Shown in pieces: positions 31,923 to 40,024 of a stretch of DNA of 64,000 bases (positions are counted from its first letter, which is position 1; each line of letters begins with the position of its first letter). The notes under the pieces were generated by a model, which was not told the DNA's origin, did not search any database, and was given only the letters and a program-made list of their open reading frames with translations. This DNA comes from a virus, in IMG/VR virus record IMGVR_UViG_3300032307_000622, positions 1-64,000 of that record. The stretch is one strand, 5' to 3'. Both the position numbers and the translations under genes were made by a program.

Positions 31923-32132
31923 TTATGATACAGAACTTGCCTTACGAAGTGTATCAAGGCTGACAGAGTCAATGAACTTGCCGTTCTTGCGGTATACAAT
32001 TCGTTCTGATGTTCCATAACGAGTGTTCCATACCTCTAGGTAAGGAATAACATCTCCTTCACGCTTAGCCTTCTTCGTCACCTTAGTTAGACGCTTTGGC
32101 TGAGCCTTCTTGGCCTTTGGAAATACTGCCAC
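31923..32132 (-). CDS. Basic hypothetical protein (69 aa)
   Basis: GTG start after AAGGAG. N-terminus rich in Lys (KAKKAQPKRLTKVTKKAKRE), then YLEVWNTRYGTSERIVYRKNGKFIDS. Possibly DNA- or RNA-binding. Confidence 0.7.
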   Translation of the reverse strand: MAVFPKAKKAQPKRLTKVTKKAKREGDVIPYLEVWNTRYGTSERIVYRKNGKFIDSVSLDTLRKASSVS

Positions 32133-32159
32133 TTTTTTCTCCTTGTTGTTTATGTATTA

Positions 32160-32188
32160 ATTGTAGACTATTCAGTTATGTTTGTCAA
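32160..32188 (-). promoter_or_regulatory. Minus-strand promoter
   Basis: TTGACA, 17 bp, TACAAT upstream of the gene at 31923-32132. It lacks the ATGTC box of later promoters. Confidence 0.8.
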
Positions 32189-32193
32189 TAGCT

Positions 32194-32469
32194 TTATCCA
32201 AGCAAATCATCTAGAGTTTCAAAGCCTGTGTCTTCTATCTCCATGCCAGTTAGAAAAAGATCGAAAGTTTCATTAACAAACTTTTCAGCCATTGTACTTG
32301 GCTCTACGATCCTGTTTGCCAGCATGTATGCTAGGGGCAGTCCGATATCGTTATACTCAATAAAGTCCTTAAACTCTTCGTCATCACGATAGTTGAGCCA
32401 GAGGTCTCCCAGTATCTCTGTCTTACTAGTAAAAGAAGTTGTTTCCAAAATCTTCTTCCTCTCTCTCAT
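32194..32469 (-). CDS. Hypothetical protein (91 aa)
   Basis: ATG 32469 is inside the end of the upstream gene (44-bp overlap). Contains LGDLWLNYRDDEEFKDFIEYNDIGLPLAYM, a pattern of conserved actinophage proteins without known role. The start is uncertain. Confidence 0.6.
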   Translation of the reverse strand: MRERKKILETTSFTSKTEILGDLWLNYRDDEEFKDFIEYNDIGLPLAYMLANRIVEPSTMAEKFVNETFDLFLTGMEIEDTGFETLDDLLG

Positions 32470-32632
32470 ACCTTGCGGCATCAGCAATTTCCATAAATCT
32501 TCTATAAGTGACATTTGGTGCTGACCTTGCTATGTATTCTCCAACTTGGTCAAGGTCTAGTGTCACATTGTTTACGAGTTTAGATAATTGCTCTGCCACC
32601 TTTTCATTATCGCTTTTTGTTCGCTTTCCCAA
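32426..32632 (-). CDS. Hypothetical helical protein (68 aa)
   Basis: KVAEQLSKLVNNVTLDLDQVGEYIARSAPNVTYRRFMEIADAA. Probably all-helical. Own consensus promoter upstream. Confidence 0.65.
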   Translation of the reverse strand: MGKRTKSDNEKVAEQLSKLVNNVTLDLDQVGEYIARSAPNVTYRRFMEIADAARYEREEEDFGNNFFY

Positions 32633-32653
32633 TTATACAAATCTCCTGTGCTT

Positions 32654-32682
32654 ATTGTACCAAAAATGGTTGGGGGTGTCAA
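32654..32682 (-). promoter_or_regulatory. Minus-strand promoter
   Basis: TTGACA, 17 bp, TACAAT. A GGGGGTGT/ACACCCCC inverted repeat extends from the spacer upstream to about 32713, a possible operator or terminator of the preceding operon. Confidence 0.75.
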
Positions 32683-32775
32683 GAGTGAAAGTAGGAAATC
32701 TCTCAACACCCCCTCAGTGCCCAGCTACCCAACCAGGCACCTTACTAGGGAGCTAGGCTCAACCTAATAAGATTA

Positions 32776-33123
32776 TTAAACTACATCTTCCCAGTACTTG
32801 GGCAGTTCATCGAAATACTGCTTTAGCCTATCTGACATCTTATCCCAATACTCTAGCTTGAAGCCGTGTAGGCCATACCATGTGTCAACCTCAGTCCTGA
32901 AGTATTCATCCTGGTTTAAACCCAAGGCCACAATCTCCTCACCTGTTAATCTAATAGGGTCATTGCTGTACTCTTGAGAGTTACCCTCATTATACGTGTA
33001 GACATGAATGCACCAGCTAGCAGGGTCCCAATATGACTCCCCTCCAGCATCTAGCTCCTCTGGCATATAGATGTTTAAATCATAGTCAATAAGAGTCTTA
33101 TCTCTGTTCTTGTTCCTATACAT
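32776..33123 (-). CDS. Hypothetical protein (115 aa)
   Basis: ATG 33123 overlaps the upstream stop (ATGTATAG); a longer reading from 33186 is possible. Acidic, aromatic-rich (ESYWDPASWCIHVYTYNEG). Unknown. Confidence 0.6.
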   Translation of the reverse strand: MYRNKNRDKTLIDYDLNIYMPEELDAGGESYWDPASWCIHVYTYNEGNSQEYSNDPIRLTGEEIVALGLNQDEYFRTEVDTWYGLHGFKLEYWDKMSDRLKQYFDELPKYWEDVV

Positions 33124-33508
33124 ACTTTGTAACATAGCCGTAGCCCTCACATTCTTGGCAGTCTGGGTCTCCCCATTCGTTGCCACGCTTCTCTAACATT
33201 TCTTCGTCTTCACTGTAGCACTCACATTCTGTTTCTACAGATAGGATAACTTCATAGTCTGTGTCATCTTGCCACGGTACCTCGCAAACATGATAACTAA
33301 TCCTATTAACCCAAGCAATACCTGCCACTAGCAGGCTAGACATGTCTCCGTCCACCCATGTCCAAACATAGTGTGGGTCTAGGGATTTGATGTACTCCCA
33401 TTCCTCACCATAGGTTTCAAAGTTGTAATTGTTGGTGGGCACGAGGTGATTTTGCTTTGGCTTGAATTCTTCTTCAAAAGCATCCCAACCTTGGATTTCT
33501 CTAAACAT
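33116..33508 (-). CDS. Hypothetical protein (130 aa) with Cys knuckles
   Basis: Acidic N-terminus, then CECYSEDEEMLEKRG and CQECEGYGY near the C-terminus, a DnaJ-like CxxCxG zinc knuckle. Unknown. Confidence 0.65.
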   Translation of the reverse strand: MFREIQGWDAFEEEFKPKQNHLVPTNNYNFETYGEEWEYIKSLDPHYVWTWVDGDMSSLLVAGIAWVNRISYHVCEVPWQDDTDYEVILSVETECECYSEDEEMLEKRGNEWGDPDCQECEGYGYVTKYV

Positions 33509-33532
33509 TTCCTACTCTACTTTCTACTGGGG

Positions 33533-33763
33533 TTATTTCCTAAAGACATTATAGCCTGACATACCGACTTTGTCAACAGCAGTTCTCTGAACATCCATCC
33601 AAGCAGTCTCACCAAAGAAATACTTAGGTCGCTGCCCTTCAATAACTAACTTATAAAAGTCATAGTAGCGATCAGACTCCATAACCTGGACGGTATTGTA
33701 GTGATAGATCCTGGTCCAAGTGGTATCTTTTACACTAGGCTTTTTATCAACATAAATCTGCAT
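33533..33763 (-). CDS. Hypothetical protein (76 aa)
   Basis: TAATG overlap with the small gene upstream. Contains RYYDFYKLVIEGQRPKYFFGETAWMDV. Unknown. Confidence 0.65.
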   Translation of the reverse strand: MQIYVDKKPSVKDTTWTRIYHYNTVQVMESDRYYDFYKLVIEGQRPKYFFGETAWMDVQRTAVDKVGMSGYNVFRK

Positions 33764-33867
33764 TAGACTCTCTTTCCTTTGTATAAATCTACACCAAGAC
33801 CTTTATTGATCTTCTTGCCACACCATGTACATGCTCCATAGCTATAGTAATGCATGTGTTTACTCAT
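33763..33867 (-). CDS. Zinc-knuckle miniprotein (34 aa)
   Basis: GACTWCGKKINKG holds a CxxC. RBS AGGAGATAAGTAG. Preceded by the promoter at 33904-33932. Confidence 0.6.
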   Translation of the reverse strand: MSKHMHYYSYGACTWCGKKINKGLGVDLYKGKRV

Positions 33868-33903
33868 CTACTTATCTCCTAGGGTTGAAGGGTTTGATAA
33901 TCA

Positions 33904-33932
33904 ATTATCTCAAATTCTGCGAAAAAAGTCAA
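33904..33932 (-). promoter_or_regulatory. Minus-strand promoter
   Basis: TTGACT, 17 bp, GATAAT. A CGTAA motif lies just upstream at 33939-33943. Confidence 0.7.
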
Positions 33933-34003
33933 GCTGTTCGTAATTCTTTTTTATCACTAACAATATTATGTAAGTTATGCTGTCGCCCCAGAATGGGGTC
34001 CTG

Positions 34004-34213
34004 TTATAGACCCCACTCCTCTGTAAAGTTATCAAGTTCAATGTGACGAACTTTGTCATCATCTCCAGCAAGGATAGCCTCAACATAGTCAAGCCTGTCC
34101 ATAGAAGACATGTCCTCTAGATTAGACCACTGCTGTTCGTTGAGGGCATTGAAGTCAAACTCCAATACGATAGAAGAGCCGTTGTATTCACCGTCATTAG
34201 TTACCCATGCCAT
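34004..34213 (-). CDS. Hypothetical protein (69 aa)
   Basis: Acidic; SSIVLEFDFNALNEQQWSNLEDM. TAATG overlap with the gene upstream; last of a five-gene overlapping run. Confidence 0.65.
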   Translation of the reverse strand: MAWVTNDGEYNGSSIVLEFDFNALNEQQWSNLEDMSSMDRLDYVEAILAGDDDKVRHIELDNFTEEWGL

Positions 34214-34386
34214 TAGTCATCCTCCTGTATTCTAATTGTCGCAAGAAGTATTCCGAGAGCCTGCCGTGCTGACATTATGTCGAGAGCAGGATTGTCTATC
34301 GCATTCTTGATTGTTCTTTCTACATAGGCAATGGTGTCAACCATACCTTGCTCGTAGCCAATCTGTTCTAGTTCTGATACAGCCAT
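34213..34386 (-). CDS. Hypothetical helical protein (57 aa)
   Basis: SELEQIGYEQGMVDTIAYVERTIKNAI, all helical. Overlaps both neighbours at start and stop codons. Confidence 0.65.
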   Translation of the reverse strand: MAVSELEQIGYEQGMVDTIAYVERTIKNAIDNPALDIMSARQALGILLATIRIQEDD

Positions 34387-34598
34387 CAGTAGTTGTCCTC
34401 GTATTTCGGTAGTTGGTCATAGGGATAGCCAATAGCACCTAGAACATTTTCATAGGCACTGATAAGGCCATTGAAATAGTCCTTAGAACTATCGTTCATG
34501 TCTAGCATGTTGTAGTGTGGCACAAGCTCATCTAGTCTTCCCAATAGATACTTTGCCAAACCGTTCATAGTTACATAGTCTGCGTCTTTACTCAACAA
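34386..34598 (-). CDS. Hypothetical protein (70 aa)
   Basis: YLLGRLDELVPHYNMLDMND and AYENVLGAIGYPYDQLPKYE. Unknown. Confidence 0.65.
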   Translation of the reverse strand: MLSKDADYVTMNGLAKYLLGRLDELVPHYNMLDMNDSSKDYFNGLISAYENVLGAIGYPYDQLPKYEDNY

Positions 34599-34722
34599 CT
34601 GTTGCCTCCCATGCTCCGTCAGGTAGATTAGCGTGATACTCTAATGCCATGTCAATAGCCTCATCTTCATCTAAGGCTTCTACTTCATACTCGCAAGTAT
34701 AAGTAACTAGATACTTCTTCAT
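34588..34722 (-). CDS. Small protein (44 aa)
   Basis: KKYLVTYTCEYEVEALDEDEAIDMALE: a beta strand pair then a helix, resembling the N-terminus of the genes at 35209 and 39584 (MxKYxVxYxxxxxVxAxxxxEA). ATGA overlap upstream. Confidence 0.6.
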   Translation of the reverse strand: MKKYLVTYTCEYEVEALDEDEAIDMALEYHANLPDGAWEATVVE

Positions 34723-34847
34723 TTTACTTTCTCCAACATCTCTGCCAACTTCTTCAGTTGCTCAGGGGTAAGGTTGTTCAATATATCTTCGTTGATTAGG
34801 TTGCTATTTGTCCACATAGAAACCATTGTAGCGTTAGGGTCTGACAT
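34719..34847 (-). CDS. Small helical protein (42 aa)
   Basis: ATG directly follows the upstream stop. INEDILNNLTPEQLKKLAEML. Its first bases match the ATGTC promoter box, with TACAAT 17 bp on, so an internal promoter is possible. Confidence 0.6.
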   Translation of the reverse strand: MSDPNATMVSMWTNSNLINEDILNNLTPEQLKKLAEMLEKVK

Positions 34848-35228
34848 TTATTCCTCGTCTTCCTCTCCAAAGAATTGTCCAATAACAGTAACAAACTTAT
34901 CAGTCTCATCATCATTGGTAAACACAGCGTTGATGAATCTCAGGGAACAAGAATCCTCATACCAAGTAAGGACTAGGTCTTTCATCGCAGCAGGGGTATC
35001 AATAATAGTCTTATCATAACCATAGCCAATCATCTTCTCAGTCTGCTTAGCATCCATGTTTAGATAAATTTTGTGACAGCCATCAAAGGATACTGAGTCT
35101 GTTTGGTACATCAGGTCATCTAGGTTTGTTTCCTGGTTTCCCTCGCATAGATTACAGAAAGGGGTACAGTCAAAGTTGCCTTCGTGATTAGGGCATTCGA
35201 TGGTGGTATCAATCATTGTCATCATCAT
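34848..35228 (-). CDS. Hypothetical protein (126 aa) with Cys motif
   Basis: Several ATGs lie in a row; 35228 is 6 nt after AGGAGG. IECPNHEGNFDCTPFCNLCEG may bind zinc. Acidic end. Unknown. Confidence 0.6.
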   Translation of the reverse strand: MMMTMIDTTIECPNHEGNFDCTPFCNLCEGNQETNLDDLMYQTDSVSFDGCHKIYLNMDAKQTEKMIGYGYDKTIIDTPAAMKDLVLTWYEDSCSLRFINAVFTNDDETDKFVTVIGQFFGEEDEE

Positions 35229-35400
35229 CTTCATCCTCCTCTAGCTCCTCAACATCAATGTCATAGACACCATCATAGGTAATGTCGTTGTCCATAGAAT
35301 CTCCCCAACTAGTCCAAGCTAGCTGTTCGGCTGCCTCTGCTGATTCTGCTTCTAGCTCACCAGCAAAGTCAATACGCATCTTCACATAGTATTTGGGCAT
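35209..35400 (-). CDS. Acidic hypothetical protein (63 aa)
   Basis: PKYYVKMRIDFAGELEAESAEAAEQLAW followed by a poly-Asp/Glu tail. First gene behind the promoter at 35427. Confidence 0.65.
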   Translation of the reverse strand: MPKYYVKMRIDFAGELEAESAEAAEQLAWTSWGDSMDNDITYDGVYDIDVEELEEDEDDDDND

Positions 35401-35426
35401 TTATCTACTTTCTTTAGGGTAGGTCT

Positions 35427-35455
35427 ATTATGACATGACCCTCAGACATTTTGTA
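35427..35455 (-). promoter_or_regulatory. ATGTC-box promoter 1
   Basis: ATGTC TGAGGGTCATGT CATAAT. The -35 position is TACAAA, not TTGACA. Confidence 0.7.
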
Positions 35456-35585
35456 GTTTCTGGGAAAAAAGTTATGCGGTCGTAATTATTTTTTTATCTT
35501 AATCTATATGATTATTGAAAACCTGGGCGGCTCAATTTCGATCCATGAATGGAGGGCAGTTTATACTCATGCCCAGGAGTGTTGC

Positions 35586-36590
35586 TTAGTTAGCTAAAAC
35601 CAACTGAAGCAGTCTGTTCTTTTCAGCAGTTGTCACTGGGTCAAAACCAGAAGCAGCTGCTAGGATAGATTCGTTAGAACCACCACGAGCAGAGCGGTAC
35701 CAGTCTAGTCTTTCAGTTAGAGCGTTGAAAGCTCCCCACTTAGTTCCAGCGATTGTGTTGTTATACTCACCAACATAGATTGCGTTGATTAGGTCAATCT
35801 TATCGTTGTGCTTTTTGAATGAGCCCTTAGAGTCTTTTTCTGGGGCAGGGTAAGCGAGTTCAACAATCTTGTCAAACTGTGCCTTGGTGATTTCAGTTTC
35901 AATCATAGCCTTAGCCATCTCATCAAACTTATCCATGTAAGCGTTAGCCAAACCAAGAGCCTCTCTAGCTTGCTGAACTTTGCCAGAAGCTGTTGCGGTG
36001 TGTCTAATCTTGAATGACTGCTTGACACTTCCACCTCTGCCACGATTACCAAGAGCAAGGTTTAGAGTGTTAGCACATACAACACGAACTGGTGTGATAC
36101 TAGCTTGAATGGCAACAGAACCATCATGGCTAGTGTTGATTAGAAGATAAGTGTTTACCTTATCAGACACGCCGTTAGGGTCTAGGATAGTCTCACGCTC
36201 AAGAGCAAGAGAACCAAAAACCTGTCTGCCACCCTTGATAGAGCCAGCAGTCTCCCAACGACCTCCGCCATCTAGCATCAGGTCTCCGAAATCAAACAAG
36301 TCTTCATTCTGAAGCGGAACATAACGCTCACCAACTACGCCAAGAACATCATTTTGTTCTGAGTTGAATGGGTTAGTTCTAGTTACGAATGAGTAACCCT
36401 TGTCTGAAGCAAAACCATCAGGAATTGCTACATCTTCCAAGCGAACATTCCAGTTAGACAAGTGTGCCAAGTCTAGCATCTCTGCTGTGGTTACTTCCTT
36501 GTCAAAGACTGTGCCTAGCCCATGCCAAGCTGGCTGGCGAAGGGAAGCAAAAGCGGTCTGTCCGTTTACGGTCTCTAGCTCATGTGCCAT
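35586..36590 (-). CDS. DUF932 phage/plasmid-type protein
   Basis: 334 aa. AHELETVNGQTAFASLRQPAWHGLG at the start, NTYLLINTSHDGSVAIQASITPVRVVCANTLNLAL at about 147-181, and a C-terminal WGAFNALTERLDWY match the DUF932/TIGR03299 family found on phages and plasmids. The molecular role is unknown. It is the largest gene of the minus block and has its own consensus promoter. Confidence 0.88.
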   Translation of the reverse strand: MAHELETVNGQTAFASLRQPAWHGLGTVFDKEVTTAEMLDLAHLSNWNVRLEDVAIPDGFASDKGYSFVTRTNPFNSEQNDVLGVVGERYVPLQNEDLFDFGDLMLDGGGRWETAGSIKGGRQVFGSLALERETILDPNGVSDKVNTYLLINTSHDGSVAIQASITPVRVVCANTLNLALGNRGRGGSVKQSFKIRHTATASGKVQQAREALGLANAYMDKFDEMAKAMIETEITKAQFDKIVELAYPAPEKDSKGSFKKHNDKIDLINAIYVGEYNNTIAGTKWGAFNALTERLDWYRSARGGSNESILAAASGFDPVTTAEKNRLLQLVLAN

Positions 36591-36628
36591 GTTTTTCTAC
36601 TTTCTGTTAGGGGATTTCTAATAATCTA

Positions 36629-36657
36629 ATTATAGGGTTACCCTCCGACATTGTCAA
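36629..36657 (-). promoter_or_regulatory. ATGTC-box promoter 2
   Basis: TTGACA ATGTC GGAGGGTAACCC TATAAT. Perfect hexamers plus the box, driving the DUF932 gene. Confidence 0.9.
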
Positions 36658-36817
36658 GGATTCAGGGCAAAATAATTAATCTTCGTAAATAACAGTTTGG
36701 TAACAAAATGGGGGCCGCCCAAATCCACCCACTCAGTATTTGTGATCACGAGATCTTCAGCTTTTGTGTGGGTGGCTGGGTGAGCAGTTTAGCGACATAC
36801 TCAGGTCGTTTGTCTGT

Positions 36818-37264
36818 TTAGATAAGTTCCATTACAGACGAGTAAGATGAAGCAGAAACTTCCTCTTGCGTAGTCATACGAAGCACCTTGAGATTACGCT
36901 CTAGGATTTCCTTACGAGTTGAGTGTTCCCTACCAAACCACTCACGCTGGTTAGGCTTGCTTGGCTCAGTTGGCTTCTCTCCCAACCCAATTAGTTCTGG
37001 GTCTAGGACAAGTTCCAGCCTACCATTGTAGTTGGTTGAGATACGAATAACGCTATCGTAGTCATAACCAATCTTGGCAGAGTTGTTCTTGAGATACTCA
37101 GAAACAGCACTAGCAACCTTCTTCTTGTATTCCTCAGTTGCCAACTCATACTGCTTACGCTCATCTGCGTAGTTTGCTACTGCCTCGTCAATCTTCGCAA
37201 TAGACTTCTCAATGTCTGCGATTAGAACGGATACAGGGATTTTTACGGACATAGTTCTAGCCAT
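36818..37264 (-). CDS. Coiled-coil hypothetical protein (148 aa)
   Basis: Helical (LIADIEKSIAKIDEAVANYADERKQYELATEEYKKKVA), then a beta part with NGRLELVLDPELIG. Unknown. 227 bases between its stop and the DUF932 gene hold a hairpin CCACCCAC/GTGGGTGG (36725-36775). Confidence 0.65.
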   Translation of the reverse strand: MARTMSVKIPVSVLIADIEKSIAKIDEAVANYADERKQYELATEEYKKKVASAVSEYLKNNSAKIGYDYDSVIRISTNYNGRLELVLDPELIGLGEKPTEPSKPNQREWFGREHSTRKEILERNLKVLRMTTQEEVSASSYSSVMELI

Positions 37265-37296
37265 AATTTATTTCTACTTTCTTTCAGGGTAATTAC

Positions 37297-37325
37297 ATTA
37301 TACATAGGGGGTAGGACATTTATTT
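37297..37325 (-). promoter_or_regulatory. ATGTC-box promoter 3
   Basis: ATGTC CTACCCCCTATG TATAAT, driving 36818-37264. Confidence 0.75.
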
Positions 37326-37373
37326 AGTTGTGGTGAGCAGTTTATCTTGACTTGCTCAGGTCAGAGGAGGTGA

Positions 37374-37520
37374 TTACTTTACAGTAGTCCAGCGAGGCTG
37401 TCCGTTTACATCAAGGCGAACACGAGCAGAGCCACTAGGGTTCTTTACGATTTCCTTGATAGTTCCAACGACACCAGACTTAGCGGTGGTGAACTGTGAG
37501 CCAACAGTTAGATTTACCAT
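37374..37520 (-). CDS. Small SH3-like protein (48 aa)
   Basis: VNLTVGSQFTTAKSGVVGTIKEIVKNPSGSARVRLDV reads as a small beta barrel with basic residues, perhaps nucleic-acid binding. RBS GGAAGC. Confidence 0.65.
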   Translation of the reverse strand: MVNLTVGSQFTTAKSGVVGTIKEIVKNPSGSARVRLDVNGQPRWTTVK

Positions 37521-37584
37521 TTTGCTTCCTTTTCCGCCCCAGAGGGACTGTTTTGATTTATTACCAACCTTTGTTGATAGGTCT

Positions 37585-37613
37585 ATTGTAGCCTAACCCT
37601 CCGACATTATCAA
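37585..37613 (-). promoter_or_regulatory. ATGTC-box promoter 4
   Basis: TTGATA ATGTC GGAGGGTTAGGC TACAAT. Confidence 0.85.
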
Positions 37614-37725
37614 GCATTGTTTTATAACATTTCTGGGGAAAATTGTTATACTTCGTAACTTGACAAAATGTTGATCTTGGGGCGACACAAAACCCCCAGG
37701 ATGTCAAGTCCCAGGGGTAGTGTGT

Positions 37726-38274
37726 TTAGACTGCTTGTTCTTCTTTGAGGTACGAGTATACTCCGCACTTTGCTCTCTCACAATAGTCCTCATTAGTTAT
37801 CTCACGGACCTCTTGGAAAGTCAGAGTCAAAGTATTGTCTCCGTAGGTTGTAGCAAAGGTTTGGTTATCAAGATTTATGATGTAGATACCCTCACAGAAT
37901 AAATCATCATTCTTGAACTCTGGGTCTAGCACTAGCGGCACAGGGTCAGTAGCGTTGACAATTACCTCAAGAATACCAGCACCAGTATCTCTAGTTAGGC
38001 TAGGATAGTCCTTACTAAACCTCTCGCCATCTTCCAGACTTCCCATACCATCTTCTCTAAAGTAGTTGGCATAGATTTTCTTTAGCTCCTCATCACTTGC
38101 CTGATAGGTCAGGTGTAGGTCAAAGTTTTTCTCTAGCTTTTCGATGTTCGTTGGCTTAGACAAAAAGTTTACAATAGTGATACCCTGCCCACTTGGATAG
38201 TGGTCCCATTGACCATACTGGGCTACTACTGTCTTTCCGTTGTAAATTACCTCTGTAATTCCTCTAGTTCCCAT
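37726..38274 (-). CDS. Conserved MGTRG protein (182 aa)
   Basis: The N-terminus GTRGITEVIYNGKTVVAQYGQWDHYPSGQG is a recurrent phage/bacterial motif of unknown role. ATG 38274 was chosen because the longer reading begins inside the promoter. Acidic C-terminus. Confidence 0.8.
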   Translation of the reverse strand: MGTRGITEVIYNGKTVVAQYGQWDHYPSGQGITIVNFLSKPTNIEKLEKNFDLHLTYQASDEELKKIYANYFREDGMGSLEDGERFSKDYPSLTRDTGAGILEVIVNATDPVPLVLDPEFKNDDLFCEGIYIINLDNQTFATTYGDNTLTLTFQEVREITNEDYCERAKCGVYSYLKEEQAV

Positions 38275-38302
38275 TTTCCTACTTTCTTTTGTTGGTGAGA
38301 TT

Positions 38303-38331
38303 ATTATACATTGGGGGTCAGACATTTAGGT
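38303..38331 (-). promoter_or_regulatory. ATGTC-box promoter 5
   Basis: ATGTC TGACCCCCAATG TATAAT, driving 37726-38274. Confidence 0.75.
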
Positions 38332-38362
38332 TCTTAATTCGTAACTGTTATAAAGCTGTGAT

Positions 38363-38391
38363 CTGGGCCGCCCTAAAGGTGGCCAGTTTTT
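38363..38391 (+). terminator. Plus-strand terminator hairpin
   Basis: CTGG-CCGCC, loop, GGTGG-CCAG with one bulge, followed by TTTTT. It points along the plus strand although both flanking genes are minus. A TATAAA at 38349-38354 lies just upstream. Confidence 0.6.
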
Positions 38392-38407
38392 CGTCATGGC
38401 CAGGACG

Positions 38408-38463
38408 TGGTCCACATGTTAGAAAGGATAAGAAGTGTGGACCATCTTGCCCCTATGCAAGAT
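38408..38463. other. Two hairpins in 260-base gap
   Basis: TGGTCCACA (38408-38416) pairs with TGTGGACCA (38436-38444), and ATCTTGC (38444-38450) with GCAAGAT (38457-38463). No gene is seen in 38275-38534, so a structured RNA on either strand is possible. Confidence 0.45.
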
Positions 38464-38534
38464 CTATTTTCTGGAATATACAAATATGAGACATGCTATT
38501 CCTAGGAAGTACAGAGCCCAGTGATACAGCTCCA

Positions 38535-39254
38535 TTACTTTTTACTCGCACTAAACAATATGTCATTGCGAGCAAATACGCATTGTCCGCAGGTAACGCA
38601 GGCGGAACCCTTGTCGCTAATTAGCGGAAGTTTCTTAGCATTCTCAGGGCACGGTATTGCAGACTTGACGGTGATAGACAACATCCGCTCTTTACCGCTA
38701 GCAAAATTGTTAGCAAGATATGCAAGCTTTACGCCACTATCTTTCTTTAGCTTTTCTGCCAGCTGCCAGTTGTCATCATCAGTTGAGAAGTATAGTGCAA
38801 GGTTGTCAACATCGCTAAGAATTGGAACAGCAAAATCTGACCTCGTGTATACCCAGAATTGAATTTGGGGGAATGCCTTGATTACATTCTTCCAGGCCTT
38901 AGTATAGTCTTCACTAAAGAAGTCACCATCCCAGTGAATTCGAAACAGCTTTTCTGCATTACGCTTGTCACAATCTTTCTCAAACTCTTGAATCATTTGA
39001 TAAATTAGAATTTCCATTTCCAATTCATCTGCATTACGTAGCAGGTCCCAATTGTTTATGAGAACAGCTTTTACGCCCTTGTAGACTTTTTCGAGCTTGC
39101 CTGCATAACAGACTTTCTCGCATACACTTGTTGCTCCAGGGCAGGAATAAGCTTTCCCTGAAGGAAGGCCAAAAGTGTTCGCAATAGTTGGCGTTTTACC
39201 ATTTGGAGAGACTGCATTAGTTACCTTTCGGTCTTTAGAACGGATTAGGGGCAT
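38535..39254 (-). CDS. GP88-like Cys-rich phage protein
   Basis: 239 aa; ATG 39254 behind AAAGGA. ANTFGLPSGKAYSCPGATSVCEKVCYAG (about 26-53) and C-terminal IPCPENAKKL...CVTCGQCVFAR give seven Cys in two clusters. The first motif resembles mycobacteriophage GP88-family proteins. FRIHWDGDFFS and FWVYTRSD are conserved-looking. An Fe-S or zinc site is likely; the function is unknown. Confidence 0.7.
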   Translation of the reverse strand: MPLIRSKDRKVTNAVSPNGKTPTIANTFGLPSGKAYSCPGATSVCEKVCYAGKLEKVYKGVKAVLINNWDLLRNADELEMEILIYQMIQEFEKDCDKRNAEKLFRIHWDGDFFSEDYTKAWKNVIKAFPQIQFWVYTRSDFAVPILSDVDNLALYFSTDDDNWQLAEKLKKDSGVKLAYLANNFASGKERMLSITVKSAIPCPENAKKLPLISDKGSACVTCGQCVFARNDILFSASKK

Positions 39255-39276
39255 TAGGGGTCCTTTCAACAGTTAT

Positions 39277-39305
39277 ACTATAGCAGGGGGTACCGACATC
39301 TATAG
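39277..39305 (-). promoter_or_regulatory. ATGTC-box promoter 6
   Basis: ATGTC GGTACCCCCTGC TATAGT, overlapping the end of the next gene upstream. Confidence 0.7.
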
Positions 39306-39584
39306 CTCTTCGTAGTATACCCAACCATCTAAGTGGTGAGCCTCTATGATAGCGTGAACAGGGGCAGCGGTAAGTCCTCTATAGCCAATACCCTCAGGAA
39401 GTCCAACTAACTTATCAAACTCACCCTCATTAGCTAAGTCAATAGCCTGAATACAAACAGGTACCATAGACTTAGGTACAGGGGGGAAGTGATTAGAAGT
39501 TAGGTGCCACTCAATAGCTTGCTCTAGTGTAATTGAACCAATCTCAGCTAGCTCTCTAAATTCTGTTGCGTGTAGTGAACCCAT
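39300..39584 (-). CDS. Hypothetical protein (94 aa)
   Basis: Begins GSLHATEFRELAEIGSITLEQAIEWHL. TAATG overlap with the upstream gene. Unknown. Confidence 0.65.
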   Translation of the reverse strand: MGSLHATEFRELAEIGSITLEQAIEWHLTSNHFPPVPKSMVPVCIQAIDLANEGEFDKLVGLPEGIGYRGLTAAPVHAIIEAHHLDGWVYYEEL

Positions 39585-39745
39585 TACTCTACCTCTTCCG
39601 CTTCGGCAACATACCATTCACCCTCATCACCATCATTGATAAGGTTAGACTTACTTAGATACTTGTTAGCCTTTTCATAGGCCTCTTCTTCATTTTTAGC
39701 ATTGACAATAATGAATCCGTCATAAGCAACAGAATACTTTCCCAT
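39584..39745 (-). CDS. Small acidic protein (53 aa)
   Basis: GKYSVAYDGFIIVNAKNEEEAYEKANKYL, the same strand-strand-helix plan as 34588 and 35209. TAATG overlaps at both ends. Confidence 0.65.
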   Translation of the reverse strand: MGKYSVAYDGFIIVNAKNEEEAYEKANKYLSKSNLINDGDEGEWYVAEAEEVE

Positions 39746-39888
39746 TACTTTACCTTTCTTGTTGAGGGGTGTTGAACTCTAATAGCATAGCACCTACCAC
39801 AGACATTGTCAAGCAGGTGGCCGTACAAGTTTTCTGGTCTAATTAGTCTTTGGCAGTCTGTACAGTTATAGGTTTTCTTTGATAGCAT
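39745..39888 (-). CDS. Zinc-ribbon miniprotein (47 aa)
   Basis: CTDC and CGRC 21 residues apart form a zinc ribbon. A TTGACA-ATGTC-TATGCT promoter match (39784-39812) lies inside it and would serve the genes below. Confidence 0.6.
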   Translation of the reverse strand: MLSKKTYNCTDCQRLIRPENLYGHLLDNVCGRCYAIRVQHPSTRKVK

Positions 39889-40018
39889 TTCGTCTATTTT
39901 CACTTCTTGTGCCTTTCTTTGGCTTAGGGGTTATTACAGTGTGCTTAGACTTTAGCATAGAGTGAAACAACGCTTGACTCTCAGCCTTGCGTCTTGCTTC
40001 ATTTCTTTTTCCTAACAT
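39866..40018 (-). CDS. Basic miniprotein (50 aa)
   Basis: MLGKRNEARRKAESQALFHSM... with many Lys/Arg. TAAGAT is 6 nt before the ATG (leaderless from promoter 8). It overlaps the next gene by 23 bases in another frame. Confidence 0.55.
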   Translation of the reverse strand: MLGKRNEARRKAESQALFHSMLKSKHTVITPKPKKGTRSENRRNAIKENL

Positions 40019-40024
40019 ACTAAA

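Noticed and set aside
35547-37360. Conserved CTGAGC-AAACTGCTC hairpins after minus genes as attachment sites
   Set aside because: Three similar hairpins (about 35550, 36783 and 37327) follow stop codons; they fit 3'-end structures better than att sites, and no integrase is present.
38274-38325. Extension of the MGTRG protein to 38325
   Set aside because: The longer reading starts in the ATGTC promoter box, upstream of the transcription start expected from its -10.
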